From NCBI RefSeq assembly GCF_022807995.1, contig NZ_CP094351.1, positions 3,255,001 to 3,319,000 on the forward strand: 64,000 nt of DNA, in the 5' to 3' direction. This DNA comes from Pseudomonas orientalis. Lineage in GTDB: Bacteria > Pseudomonadota > Gammaproteobacteria > Pseudomonadales > Pseudomonadaceae. The number at the start of each line of letters is the position of its first letter. Within the stretch, counting starts at the first letter, position 1. Shown one piece after another: positions 8,752-17,739 of this stretch. The notes below the pieces were generated by a model. That model searched no databases. It saw only the letters and a list, made by a program, of their open reading frames with translations, and had not been told where the DNA came from. The translations under genes and the position numbers were made by a program.

Positions 8752-8789
8752 CTGACCCACCGCTATCGGGGGCAAGCCCCCTCCCACAT
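8701..8789. repeat. REPIN overlapping the 3' end of ptxS
   Basis: A left REP (GTGGGAGGGAGCTTGCCCCC, one base different from the usual form) and an inverted right REP flank about 40 bp. The left half is inside the ptxS reading frame and supplies its last codons. Confidence 0.9.
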
Positions 8790-8808
8790 TTTGTTCTGCG
8801 CATAAAAA

Positions 8809-8822
8809 TGAAACCGGTTTCA
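8809..8822. promoter_or_regulatory. PtxS operator upstream of kguE
   Basis: The second copy of the exact palindrome TGAAACCGGTTTCA ends 13 bp before the kguE ATG. Binding here should repress the whole kguEKTD operon. Confidence 0.9.
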
Positions 8823-8835
8823 GAGGTAAACAACA

Positions 8836-9618
8836 ATGCATGAATACCCCGTCTCCATCAGCCTTTCCAGCTACGGCGCCGAGCTGGTCCGCCAGCAGGG
8901 CCAATTGAGTTTTGTCACGCTGCTGAGCGCCGCCGGTGCCCGGCGCATCGAATGGCGTGAAGAACTGCTCACCACCGAACAGCCCGACACGCTGGCCCGG
9001 GCCGCCGCCGAGCAAGGCCTGGAGTCGGTGTTTTCCTCCCCCCTGGAACTCTGGGTGGCCGGCCGTGCCCAGCCCAATCCAGACCTCGCCGCCACCCTCG
9101 ACCGAGCCCAGGCCTTTGGCTCGGGCTGGCTGAAAGTTTCCCTGGGTTACTTCACCGACACCAACGACCTGGAGAGCCTGCAAGCGCTGCTCGATCGCCA
9201 TGCGGTCAAGCTGCTGGTGGAAAACGACCAGACCCTGCACGGCGGCCGGATCGAGCCGATGCAACGCTTCTTCACCGAGGTCGAACGCCTGGGCCTGCCG
9301 GTCAGGATGACCTTCGACATCGGCAACTGGCAGTGGCAGGACCAGTCCGCCCTTACCGCCGCGCGCCTGCTGGGCCGACATGTGGACTACCTGCACTGCA
9401 AGGCCGTCGCCCGTCGCCCGGATGGCAAGCTGGTGGCCCTGCCGCCCGGCGCCACCGACCTGCATCTGTGGGAACAACTGCTCACGCACATGACTCAAGG
9501 TATTACCCGGGCGGTGGAATTTCCGCTGCAGGGCGATGACCTGGTCGACGTCACCGCGCAACAGGTCGCTACCCTCGCCCGCCTGGGCCAACCCCGCGTG
9601 GAGAATGCCCATGTCTGA
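8836..9618 (+). CDS. kguE: KguE, sugar-phosphate isomerase/epimerase-like protein
   Basis: This 260-residue TIM-barrel protein is of the xylose-isomerase-like AP endonuclease 2 superfamily. Metal-ligand segments are visible as [11 protein letters not shown] (about 135-145), [12 protein letters not shown] (about 158-169) and a DYLHCKA run (about 182-188). It is the first gene of the kguEKTD operon for uptake and phosphorylation of 2-ketogluconate. The precise reaction of KguE is not well established. The 3' end overlaps kguK by 8 bp, indicating coupled translation. Confidence 0.92.
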   Translation: MHEYPVSISLSSYGAELVRQQGQLSFVTLLSAAGARRIEWREELLTTEQPDTLARAAAEQGLESVFSSPLELWVAGRAQPNPDLAATLDRAQAFGSGWLKVSLGYFTDTNDLESLQALLDRHAVKLLVENDQTLHGGRIEPMQRFFTEVERLGLPVRMTFDIGNWQWQDQSALTAARLLGRHVDYLHCKAVARRPDGKLVALPPGATDLHLWEQLLTHMTQGITRAVEFPLQGDDLVDVTAQQVATLARLGQPRVENAHV

Positions 9619-10552
9619 GATCGATATCCTGTCGTTTGGCGAGACCATGGCGATGTTTGTCGCCGAGCAGACCGGCGATCTGGCCCAGGTTAGTCAGTTT
9701 CACAAACGCATTGCGGGCGCCGACAGTAATGTCGCGATTGGCCTGTCGCGCCTGGGCTTCAATGTCGCGTGGCTGAGCCGGGTGGGTAACGACTCCCTCG
9801 GGCGCTTCGTGGTCGACACCCTGGCCAACGAAGGCCTGGACTGCCGCCATGTAACCGTCGACCCGCTGCACCCCACTGGCTTTCAGCTCAAGTCCCGCGA
9901 AGAATCCGGCGCCGATCCCCAGGTGGAGTATTTCCGCAAAGGCTCGGCCGCCAGCCATTTGTCGATGGCGGACATCAGCCCGGCACTGCTGCAGGCGCGC
10001 CATCTGCATGCCACCGGGATTCCGCCGGCATTGTCGGAGGCCACCGGCCAATTGTCGGTGGAATTGATGAAACAGATGCGCAAGGCCGGGCGCAGCGTGT
10101 CCTTCGACCCGAACCTGCGCCCCTCCCTGTGGGCCAGCCAGGCGCGGATGATCCGCGAAATCAACGCCCTGGCCGGCCTGGCGGACTGGGTATTGCCGGG
10201 CCTCAGCGAAGGCCGCCTGCTCACTGGCTTCGATGACCCGGCTGATATCGCCGCGTTCTACCTTGACCAGGGCGCCGAAGCCGTGGCGATCAAGCTCGGG
10301 CCCGATGGCGCCTACTACCGCACCCAGATGGACCAGGGCTTTGTCGCCGCCGTGCGCGTCGACAAGGTGGTCGACACCGTGGGCGCCGGCGATGGTTTTG
10401 CCGTGGGCATGATCAGCGCCCTTCTGGAAAACGCCAGCTTTCCCGAGGCGGTACAACGCGGCAACTGGATCGGCAGCCGCGCCGTCCAGAGTCGCGGCGA
10501 TATGGAAGGGTTGCCCACCCGTGCCGAATTACCCAACCGATCCGTTGCTTGA
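9611..10552 (+). CDS. kguK: KguK, 2-ketogluconate kinase (PfkB family)
   Basis: This 313-residue ribokinase-fold enzyme phosphorylates 2-ketogluconate to 2-keto-6-phosphogluconate. The N-terminal signature FGETMAMF is followed by a substrate loop (GGADSN-like, here [16 protein letters not shown]). The C-terminal anion hole and catalytic base lie in [12 protein letters not shown] with Asp at 261. The frame is open further upstream, but ATG 9611 begins the family start ([11 protein letters not shown]). The gene sits between kguE and kguT in the conserved order. Confidence 0.93.
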   Translation: MSEIDILSFGETMAMFVAEQTGDLAQVSQFHKRIAGADSNVAIGLSRLGFNVAWLSRVGNDSLGRFVVDTLANEGLDCRHVTVDPLHPTGFQLKSREESGADPQVEYFRKGSAASHLSMADISPALLQARHLHATGIPPALSEATGQLSVELMKQMRKAGRSVSFDPNLRPSLWASQARMIREINALAGLADWVLPGLSEGRLLTGFDDPADIAAFYLDQGAEAVAIKLGPDGAYYRTQMDQGFVAAVRVDKVVDTVGAGDGFAVGMISALLENASFPEAVQRGNWIGSRAVQSRGDMEGLPTRAELPNRSVA

Positions 10553-10597
10553 CCCACTACCTGTTGCCACAACTACAACAAGCTCAGGAGCCACCTT

Positions 10598-11896
10598 ATG
10601 GAAACCGTGAAACTCGCCACCCGTCGTTGGTGGTACATCATGCCCATCGTGTTTATCACTTACAGCCTGGCCTACCTGGACCGCGCCAACTATGGTTTCG
10701 CCGCAGCCTCCGGTATGGCCGAAGACCTGATGATCACGCCCGGCATGTCGTCCCTGCTCGGCGCGCTGTTTTTCCTTGGCTACTTTTTCTTCCAGGTGCC
10801 GGGGGCGATCTACGCGCAGAAGCGCAGCGTCAAGAAGCTGATTTTCGTCAGCCTGATCCTGTGGGGCGGCCTGGCCACTCTGACGGGCGTCGTGTCCAAC
10901 GCCTACATGCTGATCGTGATTCGCTTCATGCTCGGGGTGGTCGAAGCGGCGGTAATGCCGGCGATGCTGGTGTACCTGTGTCACTGGTTCACCCGCGCCG
11001 AACGCTCGCGGGCCAACACCTTTCTGATCCTCGGCAACCCGGTGACCATGCTGTGGATGTCGGTGGTCTCGGGCTACCTGGTGCAGCATTTCAGCTGGCG
11101 CTGGATGTTCATCATCGAGGGCTTGCCAGCGGTGCTGTGGGCGTTTATCTGGTGGAAGCTGGCCGATGAACGTCCCAAGGACGCCAAGTGGCTGAGCGAC
11201 AGCGAAAAGCAAAGCCTGGAAAGTGCCCTGGCCGCCGAACAGGTCGGTATCAAGGCGGTGAAGAACTATGCCGAAGCGTTCCGCTCGCCCAAAGTGATCA
11301 TCCTCGCGCTGCAGTTCTTCTGCTGGAGCATTGGCGTGTATGGCTTCGTATTGTGGCTGCCATCGATCCTCAAGGCCGGGCTGCAAATGGACATGGTCGA
11401 GGCCGGCTGGCTCTCGGCGCTGCCCTACCTTGCCGCCGTGATCGGCATGCTGGTGGTCTCGTGGGGCTCGGACAAGCTGCAAAAGCGTAAACGCTTCGTG
11501 TGGCCGCCGCTGTTGATTGCCTCGATTGCCTTTTACGCCTCTTACGCGCTCGGCGCGGAACACTTCTGGTGGTCCTACACCCTGCTGGTGATTGCCGGCG
11601 CGTGCATGTATGCGCCGTATGGCCCGTTCTTCGCCATCGTCCCGGAAATCCTCCCGGCCAACGTCGCCGGTGGCGCCATGGCGCTGATCAACAGCATGGG
11701 CGCGCTGGGTTCGTTCGGCGGCTCCTACCTGGTGGGCTACCTCAATAGCAGCACCGGTTCGCCCGGCGCCTCGTACCTGCTGATGAGCGGTGCATTGCTG
11801 CTGTCGGTGGTGCTGACGATTTTCCTCAAGCCCGGCGCCAGCGACCGTGTACGCGCGCCGATGCCTACCCTCGAGTTGAAGGTGAAAGCTCAATGA
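10598..11896 (+). CDS. kguT: KguT, 2-ketogluconate transporter (MFS)
   Basis: This 432-residue major facilitator protein has 12 predicted membrane helices. It is of the anion:cation symporter (phthalate/glucarate) type: YSLAYLDRANYGFA after TM1, FLGYFFFQVPGAIYAQ in TM2-3, and a large central cytoplasmic loop (KWLSDSEKQSLESALAAEQ). It should import 2-ketogluconate through the inner membrane with protons. A 45-bp gap with AGGAG precedes the ATG at 10598, and the stop overlaps the kguD start (ATGA). Confidence 0.93.
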   Translation: METVKLATRRWWYIMPIVFITYSLAYLDRANYGFAAASGMAEDLMITPGMSSLLGALFFLGYFFFQVPGAIYAQKRSVKKLIFVSLILWGGLATLTGVVSNAYMLIVIRFMLGVVEAAVMPAMLVYLCHWFTRAERSRANTFLILGNPVTMLWMSVVSGYLVQHFSWRWMFIIEGLPAVLWAFIWWKLADERPKDAKWLSDSEKQSLESALAAEQVGIKAVKNYAEAFRSPKVIILALQFFCWSIGVYGFVLWLPSILKAGLQMDMVEAGWLSALPYLAAVIGMLVVSWGSDKLQKRKRFVWPPLLIASIAFYASYALGAEHFWWSYTLLVIAGACMYAPYGPFFAIVPEILPANVAGGAMALINSMGALGSFGGSYLVGYLNSSTGSPGASYLLMSGALLLSVVLTIFLKPGASDRVRAPMPTLELKVKAQ

Positions 11897-12870
11897 AAAA
11901 GTCTGTGGTTCTCTATAAAAAACTCTCTGCGCCGTTGATGGCGCGCCTGCATGAGCAGGCCGATGTGACGCTGATCGACGCGCTGGACGAGACCGGCCTT
12001 ACCCAACTGCGCGACGCCCTGCCCGGCGCCCACGGGCTGCTCGGCGCCAGCCTGCGCCTGGATGCCGGGCTGCTCGACCTGGCGCCGAAGCTGGAGGCGG
12101 TGGCGAGCGTCTCAGTAGGTGTCGACAACTACGATATCGACTACCTCACCCAGCGCGGCATCCTGCTCAGCAATACGCCGGACGTGCTCACCGAAACCAC
12201 CGCCGACACCGGCTTTGCGCTGATCCTGGCGACCGCCCGGCGCGTGGTGGAACTGGCCGATATGGTGCGCGCCGGTCAATGGAGCAAGAACATCGGCCCG
12301 GCACACTTTGGCAGCGATGTGCACGGCAAGACCCTGGGCATCATCGGCATGGGACGTATCGGCGAAGCCCTGGCCCAACGCGGGCACTTTGGCTTCGGTA
12401 TGCCGGTGATCTACCACAGCCATTCACCCAAGCCTGCGGTAGAAGCCCGCTTTGGCGCGCAGTACCGCAGCCTGCACGATTTGCTCAAGGAGGCGGACTT
12501 TGTCTGCCTGACTTTGCCGCTCACCGCCGAGACCGAGAAGTTGATCGGTGCCGAGGAGTTCGCGCTGATGGGGCCGGAGACGATCTTTATCAACATCTCA
12601 CGGGGCAAGGTGGTGGACGAAGCAGCGCTGGTGGAGGCGTTGCAACAACGCACCATTCGCGCGGCCGGCCTGGATGTGTTCGAGAAAGAACCGCTCGATC
12701 ACGCGTCCCCGCTGCTGCGCTTGAACAACGTGGTGGCCACACCGCATATCGGCTCCGCGACCCATGAGACGCGGGAGGCGATGGCCAGGTGTGCGGTGGA
12801 TAATCTGTTGCAGGCGTTGGCCGGAGAGCGGCCACAGAATCTGGTGAACGCAGACGCCTGGAAACAATAG
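11893..12870 (+). CDS. kguD: KguD, 2-ketogluconate 6-phosphate reductase
   Basis: This 325-residue D-isomer-specific 2-hydroxyacid dehydrogenase reduces 2-keto-6-phosphogluconate to 6-phosphogluconate, feeding the Entner-Doudoroff route. The NAD(P)-binding motif is GIIGMGRIGEALAQRG (about 149-164). The catalytic triad is Arg237 (ISRGKVVDE), Glu266 (VFEKEP) and His285 (PHIGSATHE). It is coupled to kguT by an ATGA overlap and is the last gene of the operon. A weak 5-bp hairpin (12873-12886, CCCTG/CAGGG) follows before the repeat region. Confidence 0.93.
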   Translation: MKKSVVLYKKLSAPLMARLHEQADVTLIDALDETGLTQLRDALPGAHGLLGASLRLDAGLLDLAPKLEAVASVSVGVDNYDIDYLTQRGILLSNTPDVLTETTADTGFALILATARRVVELADMVRAGQWSKNIGPAHFGSDVHGKTLGIIGMGRIGEALAQRGHFGFGMPVIYHSHSPKPAVEARFGAQYRSLHDLLKEADFVCLTLPLTAETEKLIGAEEFALMGPETIFINISRGKVVDEAALVEALQQRTIRAAGLDVFEKEPLDHASPLLRLNNVVATPHIGSATHETREAMARCAVDNLLQALAGERPQNLVNADAWKQ

Positions 12871-12891
12871 CGCCCTGACAACAGGGTTCAA

Positions 12892-13360
12892 ATGTGGGAG
12901 GGGCGGTGCGACGATTCGACTTGCCCCCGATGGCGGCCTCTGGGCCGACCAGGATTTTGTGTCGATCCCGGCCCAAATGTGGGAGGGGGCTTGCCCCCGA
13001 TAGCGGCCTTAGGGCTGGCCGGGATGTTGGATTGGGTTGAGTACATATCCGTTTCTGCGGTAACGGCTGCTATGGGTTCCGCTTTTACAGCGGCTCACTT
13101 TTGAAAAGCGCAAAAGTAAGCAAAACGCTCTTGCCCCACCACTCGGCACCTCGCTTGGGCTCGGTGTGCCCTCTCTCCGGCTTGAATCCGTGGGCCGCCG
13201 CAATGGGCCATCCATGGCCCAGTGCGGCTAACCCGGCGTCCTGCCGGGTTGCCCACGGATTCAAGCCTGCGTTCGGCCAGCGTGGTTTAACGGGGCGCCT
13301 GAGATCAAAAGCAGATCAAGAGCAAGAGCGACTCGCTTCGCATCGTGGTTACGGTTGGCG
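12892..13360 (+). repeat. Composite repeat element, copy 1
   Basis: It begins with a REP interrupted by 17 nt (CGGTGCGACGATTCGAC), then about 45 bp, then a normal REP (12976-12998), then a ~340-bp core (from about 13021). The core contains arms CTTGAATCCGTGGGC (13181-13195) and GCCCACGGATTCAAG (13251-13265). These enclose two more palindromes: TGGGCCAT/ATGGCCCA (13204-13221) and AACCCGGC/GCCGGGTT (13230-13250). Closely similar copies lie at 17330-17728 (minus), 33201-33665 (plus) and 48470-48742 (minus, shortened). Short open frames inside it recur with the repeat and are not taken as genes. This fills most of the 630-bp gap between kguD and the chemoreceptor. Confidence 0.9.
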
Positions 13361-13391
13361 CTACTGAGTTGTGTAGACAGCCGCGGACTAA

Positions 13392-13482
13392 ATGTGGGAG
13401 GGGGCTTGCCCCCGATGGCGGTGTGTCAGCTACAACAGAGCTAACTGACCCACCGCCATCGGGGGCAAGCCCCCTCCCACAT
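13392..13482. repeat. REPIN
   Basis: Two inverted REPs (GTGGGAGGGGGCTTGCCCCC and its complement) lie with about 40 bp between them, just after repeat copy 1 and 18 bp from the chemoreceptor stop codon. Confidence 0.9.
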
Positions 13483-13500
13483 TTGAACCGTATTTCAGAT

Positions 13501-15126
13501 TTAGATAACGAACTTGGCCACCATCGCGTTCAGATCCACCGCCAAGCGCGACAACTCATGACTGGCCGCGCTGGTCTGGTTGGCGCCCGCCGCCGATTGC
13601 GTCGCCAGGTCACGGATGTTGACCAGGTTGCGGTCCACCTCGCGCGATACCTGAGCCTGCTCTTCGGATGCGCTGGCGATCACCAGGTTGCGTTCGTTGA
13701 TCAGGCTGATCGACTGGGTGATCTGCTCCAGCGCCACACCGGCGGCGCGGGCCATCTCCAGGGTGCTCTGGGTACGCTGGTTGCTCTGCTGCATCGATTG
13801 CACCGCTTCACCGGTGCCGTTCTGGATACCGGCAACCATTTTTTCGATTTCCTGGGTCGACTGGGCCGTACGATGGGCCAATGCCCGCACTTCGTCCGCC
13901 ACCACCGCAAAGCCGCGCCCGGCTTCACCGGCGCGTGCGGCTTCGATCGCGGCGTTGAGCGCCAGCAGGTTGGTCTGCTCCGCAATCGCGCGGATCACGT
14001 CGAGTACCTTGCCGATGTCGCGCCCTTGCGCCGCCAGACCCTCGATCATGGCCGCGGTGTTTTGCACGTCCTGGGTCATGGTCTGGATCGCCCCGACCGT
14101 CTCCACTACCCGGTCGCGGCCTTCCCGCGCGGCCTGGTTGGATTGGCCGGAGGCTTCGGACGTGGACACCGCATTGCGCGCCACCTCCTCCACCGCAGCC
14201 GTCATTTCATTGACCGCCGTGGCCGCCTGGTCGATTTCATTGTTCTGTTGCTGCAGGCCTTTGGAGGCTTCCTCGGTGACTGCGCTCAGCTCTTCGGCAG
14301 CCGACGCCAACTGCGTGGCCGAGCCTGCAATGTGCTGGATGGTCTGGCGCAGGTTGGTTTGCATGCTCGCCAGGGCACTGAGCAAGCGCGCCGGTTCGTC
14401 CTTGCCGTCGTCCTCGATCGCTGTCGTCAGATTGCCGTTGGCGATGCTTTCAGCCGCTTGCACGGCCTTGCGCAACGGCGTGACGATGCTGCGGGTCAGC
14501 AGCCAGGCCAGCAACACCGTCAGCAACGCAGCGGCGACCGACACCACGATGACGCCGGTAATGGCGGCCTCGTAACTGTGTTCGGCCTGGGTATCGGCAG
14601 CCTTGGCGCCGGCGGCGTTGAGGGCGATCAGTTTGTTCAACTGCTCGCCCATCTGGTCGGTGCCTTCCTTGATGCGGCTGTTGATCAAGGCGCGCGTTTC
14701 ATCGACCTTGTCTTGCCTGGACAGCGCGATCATGTCGGCCTGGGCCTTGACGTAGTTATCCAGGGTGGTCGCAAATGCCTTGTACAGCACCGCCTCCTCG
14801 GCCCCTGCCGGCAAGGCGGCGTATTGGGTCTGCGCCGCCCTGACCTTGTCGACCAGCACGCCGATGCGGGTTTCGGCTTCCTGCAGGGCGGCCGGCTCAC
14901 GGTTGACCAGCACGCGAAAGGACAGGATACGCATGCGCAGCACGTTTTCCGTCATATGCCCCAGGTACGTCACGCTGGGCAACTGATTGGTGCTCATATC
15001 CAGCGAAGCCTGGCGCATCAGGGTCATGCGGTTGACCGCAAACACCCCCAGAATGACCACCAGGACTGCGATAAAGGCGAACCCTAGAAAGGCGCGAGGG
15101 GCAATATTCAAATGACGGAGGGACAT
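13501..15126 (-). CDS. Methyl-accepting chemotaxis protein
   Basis: This 541-residue transmembrane chemoreceptor has TM1 at about 11-32, a periplasmic four-helix-bundle-type ligand domain of about 155 residues, TM2 at about 190-212, HAMP at about 213-265, and a cytoplasmic signalling domain. The hairpin tip is strongly conserved ([20 protein letters not shown], then [15 protein letters not shown], about 377-413). The ligand is unknown. There is no C-terminal CheR pentapeptide. Long open frames on the opposite strand are shadows of its biased codons. ATG at 15126 is preceded by GAGAGTCCCCC, a modest ribosome site. Confidence 0.92.
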   Translation of the reverse strand: MSLRHLNIAPRAFLGFAFIAVLVVILGVFAVNRMTLMRQASLDMSTNQLPSVTYLGHMTENVLRMRILSFRVLVNREPAALQEAETRIGVLVDKVRAAQTQYAALPAGAEEAVLYKAFATTLDNYVKAQADMIALSRQDKVDETRALINSRIKEGTDQMGEQLNKLIALNAAGAKAADTQAEHSYEAAITGVIVVSVAAALLTVLLAWLLTRSIVTPLRKAVQAAESIANGNLTTAIEDDGKDEPARLLSALASMQTNLRQTIQHIAGSATQLASAAEELSAVTEEASKGLQQQNNEIDQAATAVNEMTAAVEEVARNAVSTSEASGQSNQAAREGRDRVVETVGAIQTMTQDVQNTAAMIEGLAAQGRDIGKVLDVIRAIAEQTNLLALNAAIEAARAGEAGRGFAVVADEVRALAHRTAQSTQEIEKMVAGIQNGTGEAVQSMQQSNQRTQSTLEMARAAGVALEQITQSISLINERNLVIASASEEQAQVSREVDRNLVNIRDLATQSAAGANQTSAASHELSRLAVDLNAMVAKFVI

Positions 15127-15358
15127 AAGGGGGACTCTCAGAAGTGATGTTGCCAGCGTCTGCCGCGAATCGATCCGTCAGCGCCAACGCACTGCCCAGA
15201 CCTTGGCCGCCCGTTTTAGAATGGTTAGGTGGGCCTATACGGGGTATCGGCTGATGTCGAAGTTTTATGCAGGGCGCTTTATAAATAATTTATTACACTT
15301 CTGACGACTGGCCGTTTCTGGCATCCTGCGCCTCCATTTTCCGACCCGAGCCCTCATT

Positions 15359-16789
15359 TTGTCTGACGCTCAAGCCCCCCGCCCGCGCTATAAATCCGAC
15401 CTGATATACGGCCTGGAAGACCGTCCGCACTTCACGGCGGCACTATTTGCCGCCTTGCAGCACGTGCTGGCGAGCTTTGTCGGCATCATCACCCCGACGC
15501 TGATCGTCGGTGGCGTGCTGGGCCTGGAGAGCGAAGTGCCGTATCTGGTGAGCATGGCGTTGTTCGTCTCGGGGCTCGGCACCTTCGTGCAGGCGCGCAC
15601 GTTCGGCCCCATCGGCTCGGGCCTGTTATGCCTGCAGGGCACCAGTTTTTCCTTTATCAGTGTGATTCTCAGCGCCGGCTTCATGGTCAAGGCGCGGGGC
15701 GGCGGTACCGATGAAATCCTTTCAACGATCTTTGGCATCTGTTTTTTCGCAGCGTTTATCGAAGTGGTGCTCAGCCAGTTCATCGGCAAGCTGCGCAAGC
15801 TGATCACCCCGGTGGTGACCGGGACCATCATCACCTTGATGGGCTTGTCGCTGATCAAGGTGGCGGTGACCGACATGGCCGGCGGTTTCGGCGCCGGCGA
15901 TCTGGGCGCTGCGAGCAATATGGGCCTGGCGGCGCTGGTGCTGCTGACCATCGTGGTGCTCAACCGCTTCGACAACCCGTTCCTGCGCCTGGGTTCGATC
16001 GTGATCGGCCTGACCCTGGGCTTTGTCGTGGCCTGGTGGCTGGGGCGTGTCGACATGAGCGCCCTGCCCCAGGTGCCGCTGATCAGCGTGCCGGTGCCGT
16101 TCAAGTACGGCTTCTCGTTCGACTGGGTGGCGTTTATCCCGGTGGCGGTGATCTTCCTGATTTCGCCGCTCGAAGCCGCCGGTGACTTGACCGCCAACTC
16201 GATGATTTCCCAGCAGCCGGTCAAGGGACCGCTGTATATCAAGCGCATCAAGTCCGGCCTGCTCGCCGACGGCCTCAACTCCGCGATGGCGGCCACCTTC
16301 AACAGCCTGCCGATGGTGACGTTTGCCCAGAACAACGGCGTGATCCAACTGACCGGCGTGGCCAGCCGCTACGTGGCCTACTTCATCGCCGGCCTGCTGG
16401 TGCTGCTGGGGCTGTTCCCGATGATCGGCGCGGTGCTGCAACTGATGCCCAAGCCGGTGCTGGGCGGTGCGACCCTGATCATGTTCGGCACCGTGGCCGT
16501 GGCCGGCATCAAGATCCTCGCCGAAGCCGGGCTGCATCGGCGCAACGTACTGATCGTGGCGATTTCCTTAGGCATGGGCCTGGGCGTTGCCGCCGTGCCC
16601 GAAGTGCTGCGCGACTTGCCCAAGGCGCTGCACAACATCTTCGAGTCGCCGATTACCGTGGGGGCGTTCTGTGCCATCCTGCTGAACATTTTCCTGCCCG
16701 AAGAGTTCATAGAGTTGGAAGAAGATGAATTCGATCCGGAGTCCTCGACCCTCAAGGTCATGCAGGACCCGGACGTCACCAAACGCTAG
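15359..16789 (+). CDS. NCS2-family uracil/xanthine-type permease
   Basis: This 476-residue inner-membrane transporter has about 14 helices, typical of nucleobase:cation symporter-2. Features are LQHVLASFVGIITPTLIVGG at the start, the family signature in the middle (VTGTIITLMGLSLIKVAV), and a conserved SPLEAAGDLTANSMIS substrate-site stretch with the acidic residue of TM8, then NSLPMVTFAQNNGVIQLTGV. It probably imports a purine (xanthine, uric acid) or uracil. The start is a TTG at 15359; no upstream ATG is in frame and the ribosome site is weak, so the first residues are uncertain. The lipoprotein gene follows 12 bp after it. Confidence 0.88.
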   Translation: MSDAQAPRPRYKSDLIYGLEDRPHFTAALFAALQHVLASFVGIITPTLIVGGVLGLESEVPYLVSMALFVSGLGTFVQARTFGPIGSGLLCLQGTSFSFISVILSAGFMVKARGGGTDEILSTIFGICFFAAFIEVVLSQFIGKLRKLITPVVTGTIITLMGLSLIKVAVTDMAGGFGAGDLGAASNMGLAALVLLTIVVLNRFDNPFLRLGSIVIGLTLGFVVAWWLGRVDMSALPQVPLISVPVPFKYGFSFDWVAFIPVAVIFLISPLEAAGDLTANSMISQQPVKGPLYIKRIKSGLLADGLNSAMAATFNSLPMVTFAQNNGVIQLTGVASRYVAYFIAGLLVLLGLFPMIGAVLQLMPKPVLGGATLIMFGTVAVAGIKILAEAGLHRRNVLIVAISLGMGLGVAAVPEVLRDLPKALHNIFESPITVGAFCAILLNIFLPEEFIELEEDEFDPESSTLKVMQDPDVTKR

Positions 16790-16801
16790 AGGCTCTTTCA
16801 G

Positions 16802-17263
16802 ATGCGCAAACTCATGGTTCTATCGCTGTTGTTGCTGACCTTGAGCGCCTGCGCGCTGTTCCCCAACCGCGATCCGGTCAACATCAACGTGGTCGGCATC
16901 GAACCGCTGCAAAGCCAGGACCTGGAAGTGCGCTTCGCCGTCAAGCTGCGGGTGCAGAACCCCAATGAAACGGCGATCGACTACAACGGCGTGGCCCTGG
17001 ACCTGGAGGTCAATGGCCGGCCACTGGCGTCAGGGGTCAGTGATCAGACAGGCAGCATCCCGCGTTTCTCCGAGACGGTACTGATGGTGCCGGTGAGTGT
17101 TTCGGCGTTTTCGGTGTTGCGCCAGACCCTGGGCCTGAGCCAGACCCAGAGCCTGAATAACCTGCCGTATGTGCTGCGCGGCAAGCTGGCGGGCGGGGTG
17201 TTCGGGACGATGCGTTTTGTGGAACATGGCACGCTGGATTTGCCCAACACCGCCACCTGGTGA
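16802..17263 (+). CDS. LEA type 2 (WHy domain) lipoprotein
   Basis: This 153-residue protein has a lipoprotein signal (SLLLLTLSAC, lipid-modified Cys at about 17) and a single WHy/LEA_2 beta-sandwich domain (VVGIEPLQSQDLEVRFAVKL, RVQNPNETAIDYNGVALDLE, SVSAFSVLRQTLGL). In bacteria this domain is associated with desiccation or stress tolerance, but function is rarely proven. It is 12 bp downstream of the permease and probably cotranscribed with it. Confidence 0.85.
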   Translation: MRKLMVLSLLLLTLSACALFPNRDPVNINVVGIEPLQSQDLEVRFAVKLRVQNPNETAIDYNGVALDLEVNGRPLASGVSDQTGSIPRFSETVLMVPVSVSAFSVLRQTLGLSQTQSLNNLPYVLRGKLAGGVFGTMRFVEHGTLDLPNTATW

Positions 17264-17291
17264 ACGACGGGCAACAAACGCTGAAGATCAA

Positions 17292-17315
17292 ATGTGGGAG
17301 GGGCTTGCCCCCGAT
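17292..17315 (+). repeat. Solo REP palindrome
   Basis: ATGTGGGAGGGGCTTGCCCC, one G shorter than the common form, lies 28 bp after the LEA lipoprotein stop. Confidence 0.85.
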
Positions 17316-17329
17316 GAGCATAGGTATCT

Positions 17330-17728
17330 ACACAACTCTGTAGCGGCCAACGCTAACCACGATGCGCAGCGAGTCGCTCTTGATCTTGATCTGGCTTTTG
17401 ATCTTAGGCGCCCCGTTAAACCACGCTGGCCGAACGCAGGCTTGAATCCGTGGGCAACCCGGCAGGACGCCGGGTTAGCCGCACTGGGCCATGGATGGCC
17501 CATTGCGGCGGCCTACGGATTCAAGCCTGCGTTCGGGCACACCGAGCCTAAGCGAGGTGCCGAGTGGTGGGGCAAGAGCGTTTTGCTTACTTTTGCGCTT
17601 TTCAAAAGTGAGCCGCTGTAAAAGCGGAACCCATAGCAGCCGTTACCGCAGAAACGGATATGTACTCGGTCTGATCCAACATCCTGGTCGGCCCTGAGGC
17701 CGCCATCGGGGGCAAGCCCCCCCACACT
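17330..17728 (-). repeat. Composite repeat element, copy 2
   Basis: This is the reverse orientation of the 13,021-13,360 core, bounded on the right by a REP (17702-17726). It keeps the nested palindromes: outer arms CTTGAATCCGTGGGC, replaced on one side by GGCCTACGGATTCAAG, and inner AACCCGGC/GCCGGGTT and GGGCCATGGATGGCCC. It fills the interval between the LEA lipoprotein and nitrilase genes; no gene is supported there. Confidence 0.9.
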
Positions 17729-17739
17729 TTTAACCGCGT

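Noticed and set aside
13009..13215. Recurrent ~70-aa frames (at 13009, 17491, 33319, 48572) with near-identical translations
   Set aside because: They follow the composite repeat in all copies; similarity reflects the repeat DNA. No ribosome site or independent support.
12892..13482. CRISPR array or insertion sequence in the repeat-rich gap
   Set aside because: The repeats are palindromic REPs and one long element, not evenly spaced with unique spacers; no transposase gene or terminal-repeat pair with an open frame was found.
13345..15087. 580-aa open frame on the plus strand across the chemoreceptor gene
   Set aside because: It is antisense to a clear methyl-accepting chemotaxis protein, starts inside a repeat and has shadow-type composition (Gln/His/Arg/Gly-rich, no domain).
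15127..15358. Possible purine riboswitch before the NCS2 permease
   Set aside because: I could not fold the three-way junction or find the conserved loop sequences; the region is 232 bp with no clear feature.
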